Origin: Omphiscola glabra
Lineage: Eukaryota; Mollusca; Gastropoda; Lymnaeidae
Direction: 5' to 3'
Assembly (NCBI GenBank): GCA_964017045.1
Contig: OZ024796.1
Location: forward strand, 1,112,501 to 1,176,500
DNA length: 64,000 bases
The notes beneath the pieces are model-generated. The model was not told where the DNA came from. It did no database searches and saw only the letters and a program-made list of their open reading frames with translations. Below are positions 11,817 through 26,500 of this stretch, in pieces (positions within the stretch are counted from its first letter, which is position 1; the number at the start of each line of letters is the position of its first letter). The position numbers were made by a program, and so were the translations under genes.

Positions 11817-13465
11817 GAGAAGCATAAGTTGAAGTCAAACAATTACTGGTTAGCTGCTCAGGCGATATTAAATGTCTGTATTAAAAATATAACAATTGCG
11901 ACGGAAAAATTAAGAATAATGAACAAAAAAATTGATTATTGGCACATCGGACGAACACTTAGACTGGTCGTACTAAATCCCATGCAGTTTAAAAGTGAAA
12001 CAAGATAAAAACATCAGTTTTTTAAATTGAAATCACGCGTAGTCATGCCATCGCCGGAAGTATCTATGGATGCAAGATTTCATTGCTATTTTAAACTAAA
12101 AATAAAAACGAGAGAGGTGTGTTGCTATGCGCCGAGGCGCATTTGGACGCACCCGTCAAACCTCAAAGGACGCATTTAGTCACAGCCGTCGGGAATGAGC
12201 TAAATTAAGAGCAGTTGTTCAGCTAACAATGTTTTACTCTCTGGCACACTTGTCATCATTATATATTGTAAATATTTCATTAATTTGGCATATCAGAGTT
12301 TGTACTCAATGAAATCACTTCAGATTTGTTGAAATCTGAATAATCATTGCTAATTCTGTCTTGGAAGGTTGGTCCCAATTTAATGATTTGAATGGTCTTT
12401 TGTTTGGATTGGGAATGATTCTTCTATTTGATTTTCTGTCATGGGTATCTTAAGTATATGAGCCTTTTTGTAAATTCAAGTCAATATTTGATGTAACTTG
12501 TTATTGACATGAGCCATCAAAAATGCTTACTGCGAATAATGTTGCCGTACACTTACTGAACATTCTCAATGGCTTTTAGAAACCTGCTCAACGATGACTA
12601 AAAGAAACCTCTTAGTTTAAGTTGTGCCTTGATTTCATGTTGTGAACAAAGTGTTGATCATTTAACATGCACTTTTGGTTTCTATTTAAATGAAGTTAGA
12701 AATCATTATTTTTTAATTAGTGAATTAAAAATGATTGATCAGTTTGAGTATCTTGGAATTTAAAAATCAAGGAATATAATATTTGTTGTTTGTATGATCT
12801 GCCATAACTATTTAATTCTTATCAATTACAAAAATGCATTGGTCATGTTTGGTTGGAATATTTTTTAAAGATTACGTTCAATTTTTGTTTGTTATATTTT
12901 TATGTCGAAAAAGATTTTGTGATTAATTTATATGAAAATACATCCTCATTCATTTGTCATCTGAACTCTATGGTAGAATTATCATCTAGTTGGTAGAATA
13001 ATCATCTACTTTGCCTATGGGATCATTCTTGCCTTGTCCCAAGCTGTAAGAAAGTAACAAATTTGAATGGACTTGTGAGACAAGCATATTCTTCAGGAGC
13101 TAAATATTCTGTAAAAAACTCCAAGCAGCAGACTAGGAAGTCAGACAGCACCTTAATTGGCATGGCTTAGTCAATAGCAGTTGTCATAACCAATGAAAAT
13201 TCACTTGATGGAATAAACCAGGAATGTACATAATTTAATTAATTGTTTCATCAAACTAATGACTCAAAAAGGTTTTAAATCAGACATAATTTCAATAAAA
13301 TCGTAACTTAATCCAAGAAATTTGCTTTAGTATTATATAATTATTTGTAAAAACAGAGGTTCATCAATTGGTTTTTTAAAACCTATTTTGAAAAGAGTTT
13401 CAAATATGATTGCATTCATTTTAATTATTGAGAATGAACTGGGGATTAAATTATAACAGTCTATA
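11817..13465. other. Intergenic region between NF-YC and the ASB gene
   Basis: No gene is recognised. It is AT-rich, with a short GC-richer patch at about 12120-12200. Confidence 0.4.
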
Positions 13466-13625
13466 TTTGAATTTATACTATTCAAACACTAGTTATTGGC
13501 CTTTATTTAAAAGCATACTATTCAAACACTAGTTATTGGCCTTTATTTAAATGTATACTATTCAAACACTAGTTATTGGCCTATATTCAAAAGTAAACTA
13601 TTCAAACACTAGGTGTTGCCCTATT
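13466..13625. repeat. 40-bp tandem repeat, 4 copies
   Basis: The units share TACTATTCAAACACTAG and TTATTGGCC; spacing between the TACTA starts is exactly 40 bp for the three good copies. Confidence 0.9.
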
Positions 13626-13780
13626 TAGAGAATATCTTGAAAAACACCATTTGTTTGTAGAACAACAACCCAAGTAGTCAAGTAGCATTTTGTAGTAGTA
13701 TTCAATAATGAAAGACTTAAAATATCAGTAGTGTAATGAAAGCTCATATGTATTTCATTAATAAATAAGAAATCACATGT

Positions 13781-13979
13781 ACAGCTTGTACACCAGTCAT
13801 GCAGTGGCTAGTTTGGGCCAGCTTGTACACCAGTCATGCAGTGGCTAGTTTGGGCCAGCTTGTACACCAGTCATGCAGTGGCTAGTTTGGGCCAGCTTGT
13901 ACACCAGTCATGCAGTGGCTAGTTTGGGCCAGCTTGTACACCAGTCATGCAGTGGCTAGTTTGGGCCAGCTTGTACACA
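13781..13979. repeat. 37-bp tandem repeat, about 5 copies
   Basis: Units contain AGCTTGTACACCAGTCATGC and AGTGGCTAGTTTGGGCC and are almost identical, which suggests recent expansion. Confidence 0.95.
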
Positions 13980-14092
13980 AGTGATGAACCCATAATTTAT
14001 TTTTGAAAATGGCAAGTAAGAACATTGTATCCAGGAAACTTCTAGTCACAAATAGCACGGCAACCCTGCATTCAGTAGCTGATGTATTAGGT

Positions 14093-14280
14093 CAGCGGTT
14101 CTCAAACTGTGGGTCGTGATCCCTTTGGGGGTCGAATAAGACTATCGGAATCTAGAACACCTATCGAACACCTAGAATCTACAGTAATAAAGTAGCTACA
14201 AAATTAATTTTGTGGTTGGGGGTTGCCACAACAAGAACTGTATTAAAGGATCGTGGCATTAGGAAGTTTGAGAACCACTG
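14093..14280. mobile_element. hAT-type MITE with 8-bp target duplication
   Basis: The ends CAGCGGTTCTCAAACT and AGTTTGAGAACCACTG are inverted repeats. They are flanked by TATTAGGT (14085-14092) and AATTAGGT (14281-14288), 7 of 8 matching. The element is 188 bp and non-coding. It may lie in the 3'UTR of the - strand ASB gene, which ends at 14561. Confidence 0.85.
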
Positions 14281-14560
14281 AATTAGGTAATCATAAACCA
14301 AATATCAATATGATTATTATGATAGTAATCATTTGAAAAAAAAATAAATACAAAAAACAAGATCATTTCATTTTGATATTTCGATGATAAAAGTTCAATA
14401 GCTTACTAACAACATGGAGCTTTGGCTTACATAACATTATGGATCTTAGTTCATAACAAATGTAATGTTCAAAGGCATACGCCTAACATAGGACTCAACA
14501 TTTAACTTGTCACTTTTCAATTGGTTACAACAATTACCAAAGACAAAAAGGTAATACCCC

Positions 14561-17500
14561 TTATGAAATGTTCGATATCCAAATCAGTGCATGCAAATCA
14601 TTACTATTAACAGCATCACATGAACTAATAACTGCACTATCACAATGCCTGTGAGATGTTCCAAACTTTAAATCATTCATGACTACGGCTCTTTTTAATA
14701 CCTCAGGGATAGGTAAAAATTTAGCATTCCTCTGCAAATTCGGTGCTAGCATTTGACGTACAAGCACTAAGCACAGAGTTGCGAGAGATTGTGGGCCTCT
14801 TTCAAATTCAAGATTGTGGCCCAGGGGAAGCCGCACATCCCTTGTAATCCTGCCACCTGCCTGGATGAGTGCGTATAAGGTTTCTATCTCTGAATGGAGA
14901 GCTGCCCTGTACACTGAAGTTTTCCCTGGATCAAGAAAACAATGAACCAGTTAATAAGTATTTGATTGGAACCAGTCAAACAATAAGTATTTGATTGGTA
15001 GCAGTCAAACAATAAGTATTTGGTTGGTAGGAGTCAAACAATAAGTATTTGGTTGGTAGCAGTCAAACAATAAGTATTTGGTTGGTAGCAGTCAAACAAT
15101 AAGTATTTGGTTGGTAGGAGTCAAACAATAAGTATTTGGTTGGTAGGAGTCAAACAATAAGTATTTGGTTGGTAGGAGTCAAACAATAAGTATTTGGTTG
15201 GTAGCAGTCAAACAATAAGTATTTGGTTGGTAGGAGTCAAACAATAAGTATTTGGTTGGTAGCAGTCAAACAATAAGTATTTGGTTGGTAGCAGTCAAAC
15301 AATAAGTATTTGGTTGGTAGCAGTCAAACAATAAGTATTTGGTTGGTAGCAGTCAAACAATAAGTATTTGGTTGGTAGGAGTCAAACAATAAGTATTTGG
15401 TTGGTAGGAGTCAAACAATAAGTATTTGGTTGGTAGGAGTCAAACAATAAGTATTTGGTTGGTAGGAGTCAAACAATAAGTATTTGGTTGGTAGCAGTCA
15501 AACAATAAGTATTTGGTTGGTAGGAGTCAAACAATAAGTATTTGGTTGGTAGGAGTCAAACAATAAGTATTTGGTTGGTAGGAGTCAAACAATAAGTATT
15601 TGGTTGGAACCAGTCAAACAATAAGTATTTGGTTGGTAGGAGTCAAACAATAAGTATTTGGTTGGTAGCAGTCAAACAATAAGTATTTGGTTGGTAGCAG
15701 TCAAACAATAAGTATTTGGTTGGTAGCAGTCAAACAATAAGTATTTGGTTGGTAGCAGTCAAACAATAAGTATTTGGTTGGTAGGAGTCAAACAATAAGT
15801 ATTTGGTTGGTAGGAGTCAAACAATAAGTATTTGGTTGGTAGGAGTCAAACAATAAGTATTTGGTTGGTAGCAGTCAAACAATAAGTATTTGGTTGGTAG
15901 CAGTCAAACAATAAGTATTTGGTTGGTAGCAGTCAAACAATAAGTATTTGGTTGGTAGCAGTCAAACAATAAGTATTTGGTTGGTAGCAGTCAAACAATA
16001 AGTATTTGGTTGGTAGCAGTCAAACAATAAGTATTTGGTTGGTAGCAGTCAAACAATAAGTATTTGGTTGGTAGCAGTCAAACAATAAGTATTTGGTTGG
16101 TAGGAGTCAAACAATAAGTATTTGGTTGGTAGGAGTCAAACAATAAGTATTTGGTTGGTAGGAGTCAAACAATAAGTATTTGGTTGGTAGCAGTCAAACA
16201 ATAAGTATTTGGTTGGTAGCAGTCAAACAATAAGTATTTGGTTGGTAGCAGTCAAACAATAAGTATTTGGTTGGTAGGAGTCAAACAATAAGTATTTGGT
16301 TGGTAGGAGTCAAACAATAAGTATTTGGTTGGTAGGAGTCAAACAATAAGTATTTGGTTGGTAGCAGTCAAACAATAAGTATTTGGTTGGTAGCAGTCAA
16401 ACAATAAGTATTTGGTTGGTAGCAGTCAAACAATAAGTATTTGGTTGGTAGCAGTCAAACAATAAGTATTTGGTTGGTAGGAGTCAAACAATAAGTATTT
16501 GGTTGGTAGCAGTCAAACAATAAGTATTTGGTTGGTAGCAGTCAAACAATAAGTATTTGGTTGGTAGGAGTCAAACAATAAGTATTTGGTTGGTAGGAGT
16601 CAAACAATAAGTATTTGGTTGGTAGCAGTCAAACAATAAGTATTTGGTTGGTAGCAGTCAAACAATAAGTATTTGGTTGGTAGGAGTCAAACAATAAGTA
16701 TTTGGTTGGTAGCAGTCAAACAATAAGTATTTGGTTGGTAGCAGTCAAACAATAAGTATTTGGTTGGTAGGAGTCAAACAATAAGTATTTGGTTGGTAGC
16801 AGTCAAACAATAAGTATTTGGTTGGTAGGAGTCAAACAATAAGTATTTGGTTGGTAGCAGTCAAACAATAAGTATTTGGTTGGTAGGAGTCAAACAATAA
16901 GTATTTGGTTGGTAGGAGTCAAACAATAAGTATTTGGTTGGTAGGAGTCAAACAATAAGTATTTGGTTGGTAGCAGTCAAACAATAAGTATTTGGTTGGT
17001 AGCAGTCAAACAATAAGTATTTGGTTGGTAGGAGTCAAACAATAAGTATTTGGTTGGTAGCAGTCAAACAATAAGTATTTGGTTGGTAGCAGTCAAACAA
17101 TAAGTATTTGGTTGGTAGGAGTCAAACAATAAGTATTTGGTTGGTAGCAGTCAAACAATAAGTATTTGGTTGGTAGCAGTCAAACAATAAGTATTTGGTT
17201 GGTAGCAGTCAAACAATAAGTATTTGGTTGGTAGGAGTCAAACAATAAGTATTTGGTTGGTAGGAGTCAAACAATAAGTATTTGGTTGGTAGCAGTCAAA
17301 CAATAAGTATTTGGTTGGTAGGAGTCAAACAATAAGTATTTGGTTGGTAGCAGTCAAACAATAAGTATTTGGTTGGTAGGAGTCAAACAATAAGTATTTG
17401 GTTGGTAGCAGTCAAACAATAAGTATTTGGTTGGTAGGAGTCAAACAATAAGTATTTGGTTGGTAGGAGTCAAACAATAAGTATTTGGTTGGTAGGAGTC

Positions 17501-20500
17501 AAACAATAAGTATTTGGTTGGTAGGAGTCAAACAATAAGTATTTGGTTGGTAGCAGTCAAACAATAAGTATTTGGTTGGTAGGAGTCAAACAATAAGTAT
17601 TTGGTTGGTAGCAGTCAAACAATAAGTATTTGGTTGGTAGGAGTCAAACAATAAGTATTTGGTTGGTAGCAGTCAAACAATAAGTATTTGGTTGGTAGGA
17701 GTCAAACAATAAGTATTTGGTTGGTAGCAGTCAAACAATAAGTATTTGGTTGGTAGCAGTCAAACAATAAGTATTTGGTTGGTAGCAGTCAAACAATAAG
17801 TATTTGGTTGGTAGCAGTCAAACAATAAGTATTTGGTTGGTTGGTAGGAGTCAAACAATAAGTATTTGGTTGGTAGGAGTCAAACAATAAGTATTTGGTT
17901 GGTAGCAGTCAAACAATAAGTATTTGGTTGGTAGCAGTCAAACAATAAGTATTTGGTTGGTAGCAGTCAAACAATAAGTATTTGGTTGGTAGCAGTCAAA
18001 CAATAAGTATTTGGTTGGTAGCAGTCAAACAATAAGTATTTGGTTGGTAGGCAGTCAAACAATAAGTATTTGGTTGGTAGCAGTCAAACAATAAGTATTT
18101 GGTTGGTAGGAGTCAAACAATAAGTATTTGGTTGGTAGCAGTCAAACAATAAGTATTTGGTTGGTAGCAGTCAAACAATAAGTATTTGGTTGGTAGCAGT
18201 CAAACAATAAGTATTTGGTTGGTAGCAGTCAAACAATAAGTATTTGGTTGGTAGCAGTCAAACAATAAGTATTTGGTTGGTAGCAGTCAAACAATAAGTA
18301 TTTGGTTGGTAGGAGTCAAACAATAAGTATTTGGTTGGTAGCAGTCAAACAATAAGTATTTGGTTGGTAGGAGTCAAACAATAAGTATTTGGTTGGTAGC
18401 AGTCAAACAATAAGTATTTGGTTGGTAGCAGTCAAANNNNNNNNNNNNNNNNNNNNNNNNNNNNNNNNNNNNNNNNNNNNNNNNNNNNNNNNNNNNNNNN
18501 NNNNNNNNNNNNNNNNNNNNNNNNNNNNNNNNNNNNNNNNNNNNNNNNNNNNNNNNNNNNNNNNNNNNNNNNNNNNNNNNNNNNNNNNNNNNNNNNNNNN
18601 NNNNNNNNNNNNNNNNNNNNNNNNNNNNNNNNNNNNTTGGTTGGTAGGAGTCAAACAATAAGTATTTGGTTGGAACCAGTCAAACAATAAGTATTTGGTT
18701 GGAACCAGTCAAACAATAAGTATTTGGTTGGAACCAGTCAAACAATAAGTATTTGGTTGGTAGGAGTCAAACAATAAGTATTTGGTTGGAACGAGTCAAA
18801 CAATAAGTATTTGGTTGGAACCAGTCAAACAATAAGTATTTGGTTGGTACCAGTCAAACAATAAGTATTTGGTTGGAACCAGTCAAACAATAAGTATTTG
18901 GTTGGTAGGAGTCAAACAATAAGTATTTGGTTGGTAGCAGTCAAACAATAAGTATTTGGTTGGAACCAGTCAAACAATAAGTATTTGGTTGGAACCAGTC
19001 AAACAATAAGTATTTGGTTGGAACCAGTCAAACAATAAGTATTTGGTTGGTAGGAGTCAAACAATAAGTATTTGGTTGGAACCAGTCAAACAATAAGTAT
19101 TTGGTTGGAACCAGTCAAACAATAAGTATTTGGTTGGAACCAGTCAAACAATAAGTATTTGGTTGGAACCAGTCAAACAATAAGTATTTGGTTGGAACCA
19201 GTCAAACAATAAGTATTTGGTTGGTAGGAGTCAAACAATAAGTATTTGGTTGGAACCAGTCAAACAATAAGTATTTGGTTGGTAGGAGTCAAACAATAAG
19301 TATTTGGTTGGAACCAGTCAAACAATAAGTATTTGGTTGGTAGGAGTCAAACAATAAGTATTTGGTTGGTAGGAGTCAAACAATAAGTATTTGGTTGGTA
19401 GGAGTCAAACAATAAGTATTTGGTTGGTAGGAGTCAAACAATAAGTATTTGGTTGGAACCAGTCAAACAATAAGTATTTGGTTGGTAGGAGTCAAACAAT
19501 AAGTATTTGGTTGGAACCAGTCAAACAATAAGTATTTGGTTGGAACCAGTCAAACAATAAGTATTTGGTTGGTAGGAGTCAAACAATAAGTATTTGGTTG
19601 GTAGGAGTCAAACAATAAGTATTTGGTTGGTAGGAGTCAAACAATAAGTATTTGGTTGGAACCAGTCAAACAATAAGTATTTGGTTGGAACCAGTCAAAC
19701 AATAAGTATTTGGTTGGAACCAGTCAAACAATAAGTATTTGGTTGGTAGGAGTCAAACAATAAGTATTTGGTTGGTAGGAGTCAAACAATAAGTATTTGG
19801 TTGGAACCAGTCAAACAATAAGTATTTGGTTGGAACCAGTCAAACAATAAGTATTTGGTTGGTAGGAGTCAAACAATAAGTATTTGGTTGGAACCAGTCA
19901 AACAATAAGTATTTGGTTGGAACCAGTCAAACAATAAGTATTTGGTTGGAACCAGTCAAACAATAAGTATTTGGTTGGAACCAGTCAAACAATAAGTATT
20001 TGGTTGGAACCAGTCAAACAATAAGTATTTGGTTGGAACCAGTCAAACAATAAGTATTTGGTTGGAACCAGTCAAACAATAAGTATTTGGTTGGAACCAG
20101 TCAAACAATAAGTATTTGGTTGGAACCAGTCAAACAATAAGTATTTGGTTGGAACCAGTCAAACAATAAGTATTTGGTTGGTAGGAGTCAAACAATAAGT
20201 ATTTGGTTGGTAGGAGTCAAACAATAAGTATTTGGTTGGAACCAGTCAAACAATAAGTATTTGGTTGGAACCAGTCAAACAATAAGTATTTGGTTGGTAG
20301 GAGTCAAACAATAAGTATTTGGTTGGAACCAGTCAAACAATAAGTATTTGGTTGGTAGGAGTCAAACAATAAGTATTTGGTTGGAACCAGTCAAACAATA
20401 AGTATTTGGTTGGAACCAGTCAAACAATAAGTATTTGGTTGGTAGGAGTCAAACAATAAGTATTTGGTTGGAACCAGTCAAACAATAAGTATTTGGTTGG

Positions 20501-23500
20501 AACCAGTCAAACAATAAGTATTTGGTTGGTAGGAGTCAAACAATAAGTATTTGGTTGGTAGCAGTCAAACAATAAGTATTTGGTTGGTAGCAGTCAAACA
20601 ATAAGTATTTGGTTGGTAGCAGTCAAACAATAAGTATTTGGTTGGAACCAGTCAAACAATAAGTATTTGGTTGGTAGGAGTCAAACAATAAGTATTTGGT
20701 TGGTAGGAGTCAAACAATAAGTATTTGGTTGGAACCAGTCAAACAATAAGTATTTGGTTGGTAGGAGTCAAACAATAAGTATTTGGTTGGAACCAGTCAA
20801 ACAATAAGTATTTGGTTGGTAGCAGTCAAACAATAAGTATTTGGTTGGTAGCAGTCAAACAATAAGTATTTGGTTGGAACCAGTCAAACAATAAGTATTT
20901 GGTTGGAACCAGTCAAACAATAAGTATTTGGTTGGAACCAGTCAAACAATAAGTATTTGGTTGGAACCAGTCAAACAATAAGTATTTGGTTGGAACCAGT
21001 CAAACAATAAGTATTTGGTTGGAACCAGTCAAACAATAAGTATTTGGTTGGAACCAGTCAAACAATAAGTATTTGGTTGGAACCAGTCAAACAATAAGTA
21101 TTTGGTTGGAACCAGTCAAACAATAAGTATTTGGTTGGTAGGAGTCAAACAATAAGTATTTGGTTGGAACCAGTCAAACAATAAGTATTTGGTTGGAACC
21201 AGTCAAACAATAAGTATTTGGTTGGAACCAGTCAAACAATAAGTATTTGGTTGGTAGGAGTCAAACAATAAGTATTTGGTTGGAACCAGTCAAACAATAA
21301 GTATTTGGTTGGAACCAGTCAAACAATAAGTATTTGGTTGGTAGGAGTCAAACAATAAGTATTTGGTTGGTAGCAGTCAAACAATAAGTATTTGGTTGGT
21401 AGCAGTCAAACAATAAGTATTTGGTTGGTAGCAGTCAAACAATAAGTATTTGGTTGGTAGCAGTCAAACAATAAGTATTTGGTTGGTAGGAGTCAAACAA
21501 TAAGTATTTGGTTGGTAGGAGTCAAACAATAAGTATTTGGTTGGAACCAGTCAAACAATAAGTATTTGGTTGGAACCAGTCAAACAATAAGTATTTGGTT
21601 GGAACCAGTCAAACAATAAGTATTTGGTTGGAACCAGTCAAACAATAAGTATTTGGTTGGTAGGAGTCAAACAATAAGTATTTGGTTGGTAGGAGTCAAA
21701 CAATAAGTATTTGGTTGGAACCAGTCAAACAATAAGTATTTGGTTGGTAGGAGTCAAACAATAAGTATTTGGTTGGTAGGAGTCAAACAATAAGTATTTG
21801 GTTGGTAGGAGTCAAACAATAAGTATTTGGTTGGTAGCAGTCAAACAATAAGTATTTGGTTGGTAGCAGTCAAACAATAAGTATTTGGTTGGTAGCAGTC
21901 AAACAATAAGTATTTGGTTGGTAGCAGTCAAACAATAAGTATTTGGTTGGTAGGAGTCAAACAATAAGTATTTGGTTGGTAGCAGTCAAACAATAAGTAT
22001 TTGGTTGGTAGGAGTCAAACAATAAGTATTTGGTTGGTAGGAGTCAAACAATAAGTATTTGGTTGGTAGCAGTCAAACAATAAGTATTTGGTTGGTAGCA
22101 GTCAAACAATAAGTATTTGGTTGGTAGCAGTCAAACAATAAGTATTTGGTTGGTAGCAGTCAAACAATAAGTATTTGGTTGGTAGCAGTCAAACAATAAG
22201 TATTTGGTTGGTAGCAGTCAAACAATAAGTATTTGGTTGGTAGCAGTCAAACAATAAGTATTTGGTTGGTAGCAGTCAAACAATAAGTATTTGGTTGGTA
22301 GGAGTCAAACAATAAGTATTTGGTTGGTAGGAGTCAAACAATAAGTATTTGGTTGGAACCAGTCAAACAATAAGTATTTGGTTGGTAGGAGTCAAACAAT
22401 AAGTATTTGGTTGGTAGGAGTCAAACAATAAGTATTTGGTTGGAACCAGTCAAACAATAAGTATTTGGTTGGTAGGAGTCAAACAATAAGTATTTGGTTG
22501 GAACCAGTCAAACAATAAGTATTTGGTTGGAACCAGTCAAACAATAAGTATTTGGTTGGAACCAGTCAAACAATAAGTATTTGGTTGGAACCAGTCAAAC
22601 AATAAGTATTTGGTTGGAACCAGTCAAACAATAAGTATTTGGTTGGAACCAGTCAAACAATAAGTATTTGGTTGGAACCAGTCAAACAATAAGTATTTGG
22701 TTGGAACCAGTCAAACAATAAGTATTTGGTTGGTAGCAGTCAAACAATAAGTATTTGGTTGGTAGGAGTCAAACAATAAGTATTTGGTTGGTAGCAGTCA
22801 AACAATAAGTATTTGGTTGGTAGGAGTCAAACAATAAGTATTTGGTTGGTAGGAGTCAAACAATAAGTATTTGGTTGGTAGGAGTCAAACAATAAGTATT
22901 TGGTTGGTAGGAGTCAAACAATAAGTATTTGGTTGGTAGGAGTCAAACAATAAGTATTTGGTTGGTAGGAGTCAAACAATAAGTATTTGGTTGGTAGGAG
23001 TCAAACAATAAGTATTTGGTTGGTAGGAGTCAAACAATAAGTATTTGGTTGGTAGGAGTCAAACAATAAGTATTTGGTTGGTAGGAGTCAAACAATAAGT
23101 ATTTGGTTGGTAGGAGTCAAACAATAAGTATTTGGTTGGTAGCAGTCAAACAATAAGTATTTGGTTGGAACCAGTCAAACAATAAGTATTTGGTTGGTAG
23201 GAGTCAAACAATAAGTATTTGGTTGGTAGGAGTCAAACAATAAGTATTTGGTTGGTAGGAGTCAAACAATAAGTATTTGGTTGGTAGGAGTCAAACAATA
23301 AGTATTTGGTTGGTAGGAGTCAAACAATAAGTATTTGGTTGGTAGGAGTCAAACAATAAGTATTTGGTTGGTAGCAGTCAAACAATAAGTATTTGGTTGG
23401 AACCAGTCAAACAATAAGTATTTGGTTGGAACCAGTCAAACAATAAGTATTTGGTTGGTAGGAGTCAAACAATAAGTATTTGGTTGGAACCAGTCAAACA

Positions 23501-26500
23501 ATAAGTATTTGGTTGGTAGGAGTCAAACAATAAGTATTTGGTTGGAACCAGTCAAACAATAAGTATTTGGTTGGAACCAGTCAAACAATAAGTATTTGGT
23601 TGGAACCAGTCAAACAATAAGTATTTGGTTGGTAGCAGTCAAACAATAAGTATTTGGTTGGAACCAGTCAAACAATAAGTATTTGGTTGGTAGGAGTCAA
23701 ACAATAAGTATTTGGTTGGAACCAGTCAAACAATAAGTATTTGGTTGGTAGGAGTCAAACAATAAGTATTTGGTTGGTAGGAGTCAAACAATAAGTATTT
23801 GGTTGGTAGGAGTCAAACAATAAGTATTTGGTTGGTAGGAGTCAAACAATAAGTATTTGGTTGGTAGCAGTCAAACAATAAGTATTTGGTTGGTAGGAGT
23901 CAAACAATAAGTATTTGGTTGGTAGGAGTCAAACAATAAGTATTTGGTTGGAACCAGTCAAACAATAAGTATTTGGTTGGAACCAGTCAAACAATAAGTA
24001 TTTGGTTGGAACCAGTCAAACAATAAGTATTTGGTTGGTAGGAGTCAAACAATAAGTATTTGGTTGGAACCAGTCAAACAATAAGTATTTGGTTGGTAGG
24101 AGTCAAACAATAAGTATTTGGTTGGAACCAGTCAAACAATAAGTATTTGGTTGGAACCAGTCAAACAATAAGTATTTGGTTGGTAGGAGTCAAACAATAA
24201 GTATTTGGTTGGTAGGAGTCAAACAATAAGTATTTGGTTGGAACCAGTCAAACAATAAGTATTTGGTTGGAACCAGTCAAACAATAAGTATTTGGTTGGT
24301 AGGAGTCAAACAATAAGTATTTGGTTGGTAGGAGTCAAACAATAAGTATTTGGTTGGTAGCAGTCAAACAATAAGTATTTGGTTGGTAGGAGTCAAACAA
24401 TAAGTATTTGGTTGGAACCAGTCAAACAATAAGTATTTGGTTGGAACCAGTCAAACAATAAGTATTTGGTTGGAACCAGTCAAACAATAAGTATTTGGTT
24501 GGTAGGAGTCAAACAATAAGTATTTGGTTGGTAGCAGTCAAACAATAAGTATTTGGTTGGTAGCAGTCAAACAATAAGTATTTGGTTGGAACCAGTCAAA
24601 CAATAAGTATTTGGTTGGAACCAGTCAAACAATAAGTATTTGGTTGGTAGCAGTCAAACAATAAGTATTTGGTTGGTAGCAGTCAAACAATAAGTATTTG
24701 GTTGGTAGCAGTCAAACAATAAGTATTTGGTTGGTAGGAGTCAAACAATAAGTATTTGGTTGGAACCAGTCAAACAATAAGTATTTGGTTGGAACCAGTC
24801 AAACAATAAGTATTTGGTTGGTAGGAGTCAAACAATAAGTATTTGGTTGGAACCAGTCAAACAATAAGTATTTGGTTGGTAGGAGTCAAACAATAAGTAT
24901 TTGGTTGGTAGGAGTCAAACAATAAGTATTTGGTTGGTAGGAGTCAAACAATAAGTATTTGGTTGGTAGGAGTCAAACAATAAGTATTTGGTTGGTAGGA
25001 GTCAAACAATAAGTATTTGGTTGGTAGGAGTCAAACAATAAGTATTTGGTTGGTAGGAGTCAAACAATAAGTATTTGGTTGGTAGGAGTCAAACAATAAG
25101 TATTTGGTTGGTAGGAGTCAAACAATAAGTATTTGGTTGGTAGCAGTCAAACAATAAGTATTTGGTTGGAACCAGTCAAACAATAAGTATTTGGTTGGTA
25201 GGAGTCAAACAATAAGTATTTGGTTGGTAGGAGTCAAACAATAAGTATTTGGTTGGTAGGAGTCAAACAATAAGTATTTGGTTGGTAGGAGTCAAACAAT
25301 AAGTATTTGGTTGGTAGGAGTCAAACAATAAGTATTTGGTTGGTAGGAGTCAAACAATAAGTATTTGGTTGGTAGCAGTCAAACAATAAGTATTTGGTTG
25401 GAACCAGTCAAACAATAAGTATTTGGTTGGTAGGAGTCAAACAATAAGTATTTGGTTGGAACCAGTCAAACAATAAGTATTTGGTTGGTAGGAGTCAAAC
25501 AATAAGTATTTGGTTGGTAGGAGTCAAACAATAAGTATTTGGTTGGTAGGAGTCAAACAATAAGTATTTGGTTGGTAGGAGTCAAACAATAAGTATTTGG
25601 TTGGTAGCAGTCAAACAATAAGTATTTGGTTGGTAGGAGTCAAACAATAAGTATTTGGTTGGTAGGAGTCAAACAATAAGTATTTGGTTGGAACCAGTCA
25701 AACAATAAGTATTTGGTTGGAACCAGTCAAACAATAAGTATTTGGTTGGAACCAGTCAAACAATAAGTATTTGGTTGGAACCAGTCAAACAATAAGTATT
25801 TGGTTGGTAGCAGTCAAACAATAAGTATTTGGTTGGTAGGAGTCAAACAATAAGTATTTGGTTGGAACCAGTCAAACAATAAGTATTTGGTTGGAACCAG
25901 TCAAACAATAAGTATTTGGTTGGTAGGAGTCAAACAATAAGTATTTGGTTGGAACCAGTCAAACAATAAGTATTTGGTTGGTAGGAGTCAAACAATAAGT
26001 ATTTGGTTGGTAGGAGTCAAACAATAAGTATTTGGTTGGTAGGAGTCAAACAATAAGTATTTGGTTGGTAGCAGTCAAACAATAAGTATTTGGTTGGTAG
26101 GAGTCAAACAATAAGTATTTGGTTGGAACCAGTCAAACAATAAGTATTTGGTTGGTAGGAGTCAAACAATAAGTATTTGGTTGGAACCAGTCAAACAATA
26201 AGTATTTGGTTGGAACCAGTCAAACAATAAGTATTTGGTTGGAACCAGTCAAACAATAAGTATTTGGTTGGAACCAGTCAAACAATAAGTATTTGGTTGG
26301 AACCAGTCAAACAATAAGTATTTGGTTGGTAGGAGTCAAACAATAAGTATTTGGTTGGTAGGAGTCAAACAATAAGTATTTGGTTGGAACCAGTCAAACA
26401 ATAAGTATTTGGTTGGTAGGAGTCAAACAATAAGTATTTGGTTGGAACCAGTCAAACAATAAGTATTTGGTTGGTAGGAGTCAAACAATAAGTATTTGGT

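Noticed and set aside
18374..18690. Open frames spanning the N gap
   Set aside because: Most residues are undetermined; the frames exist only because N hides stops.
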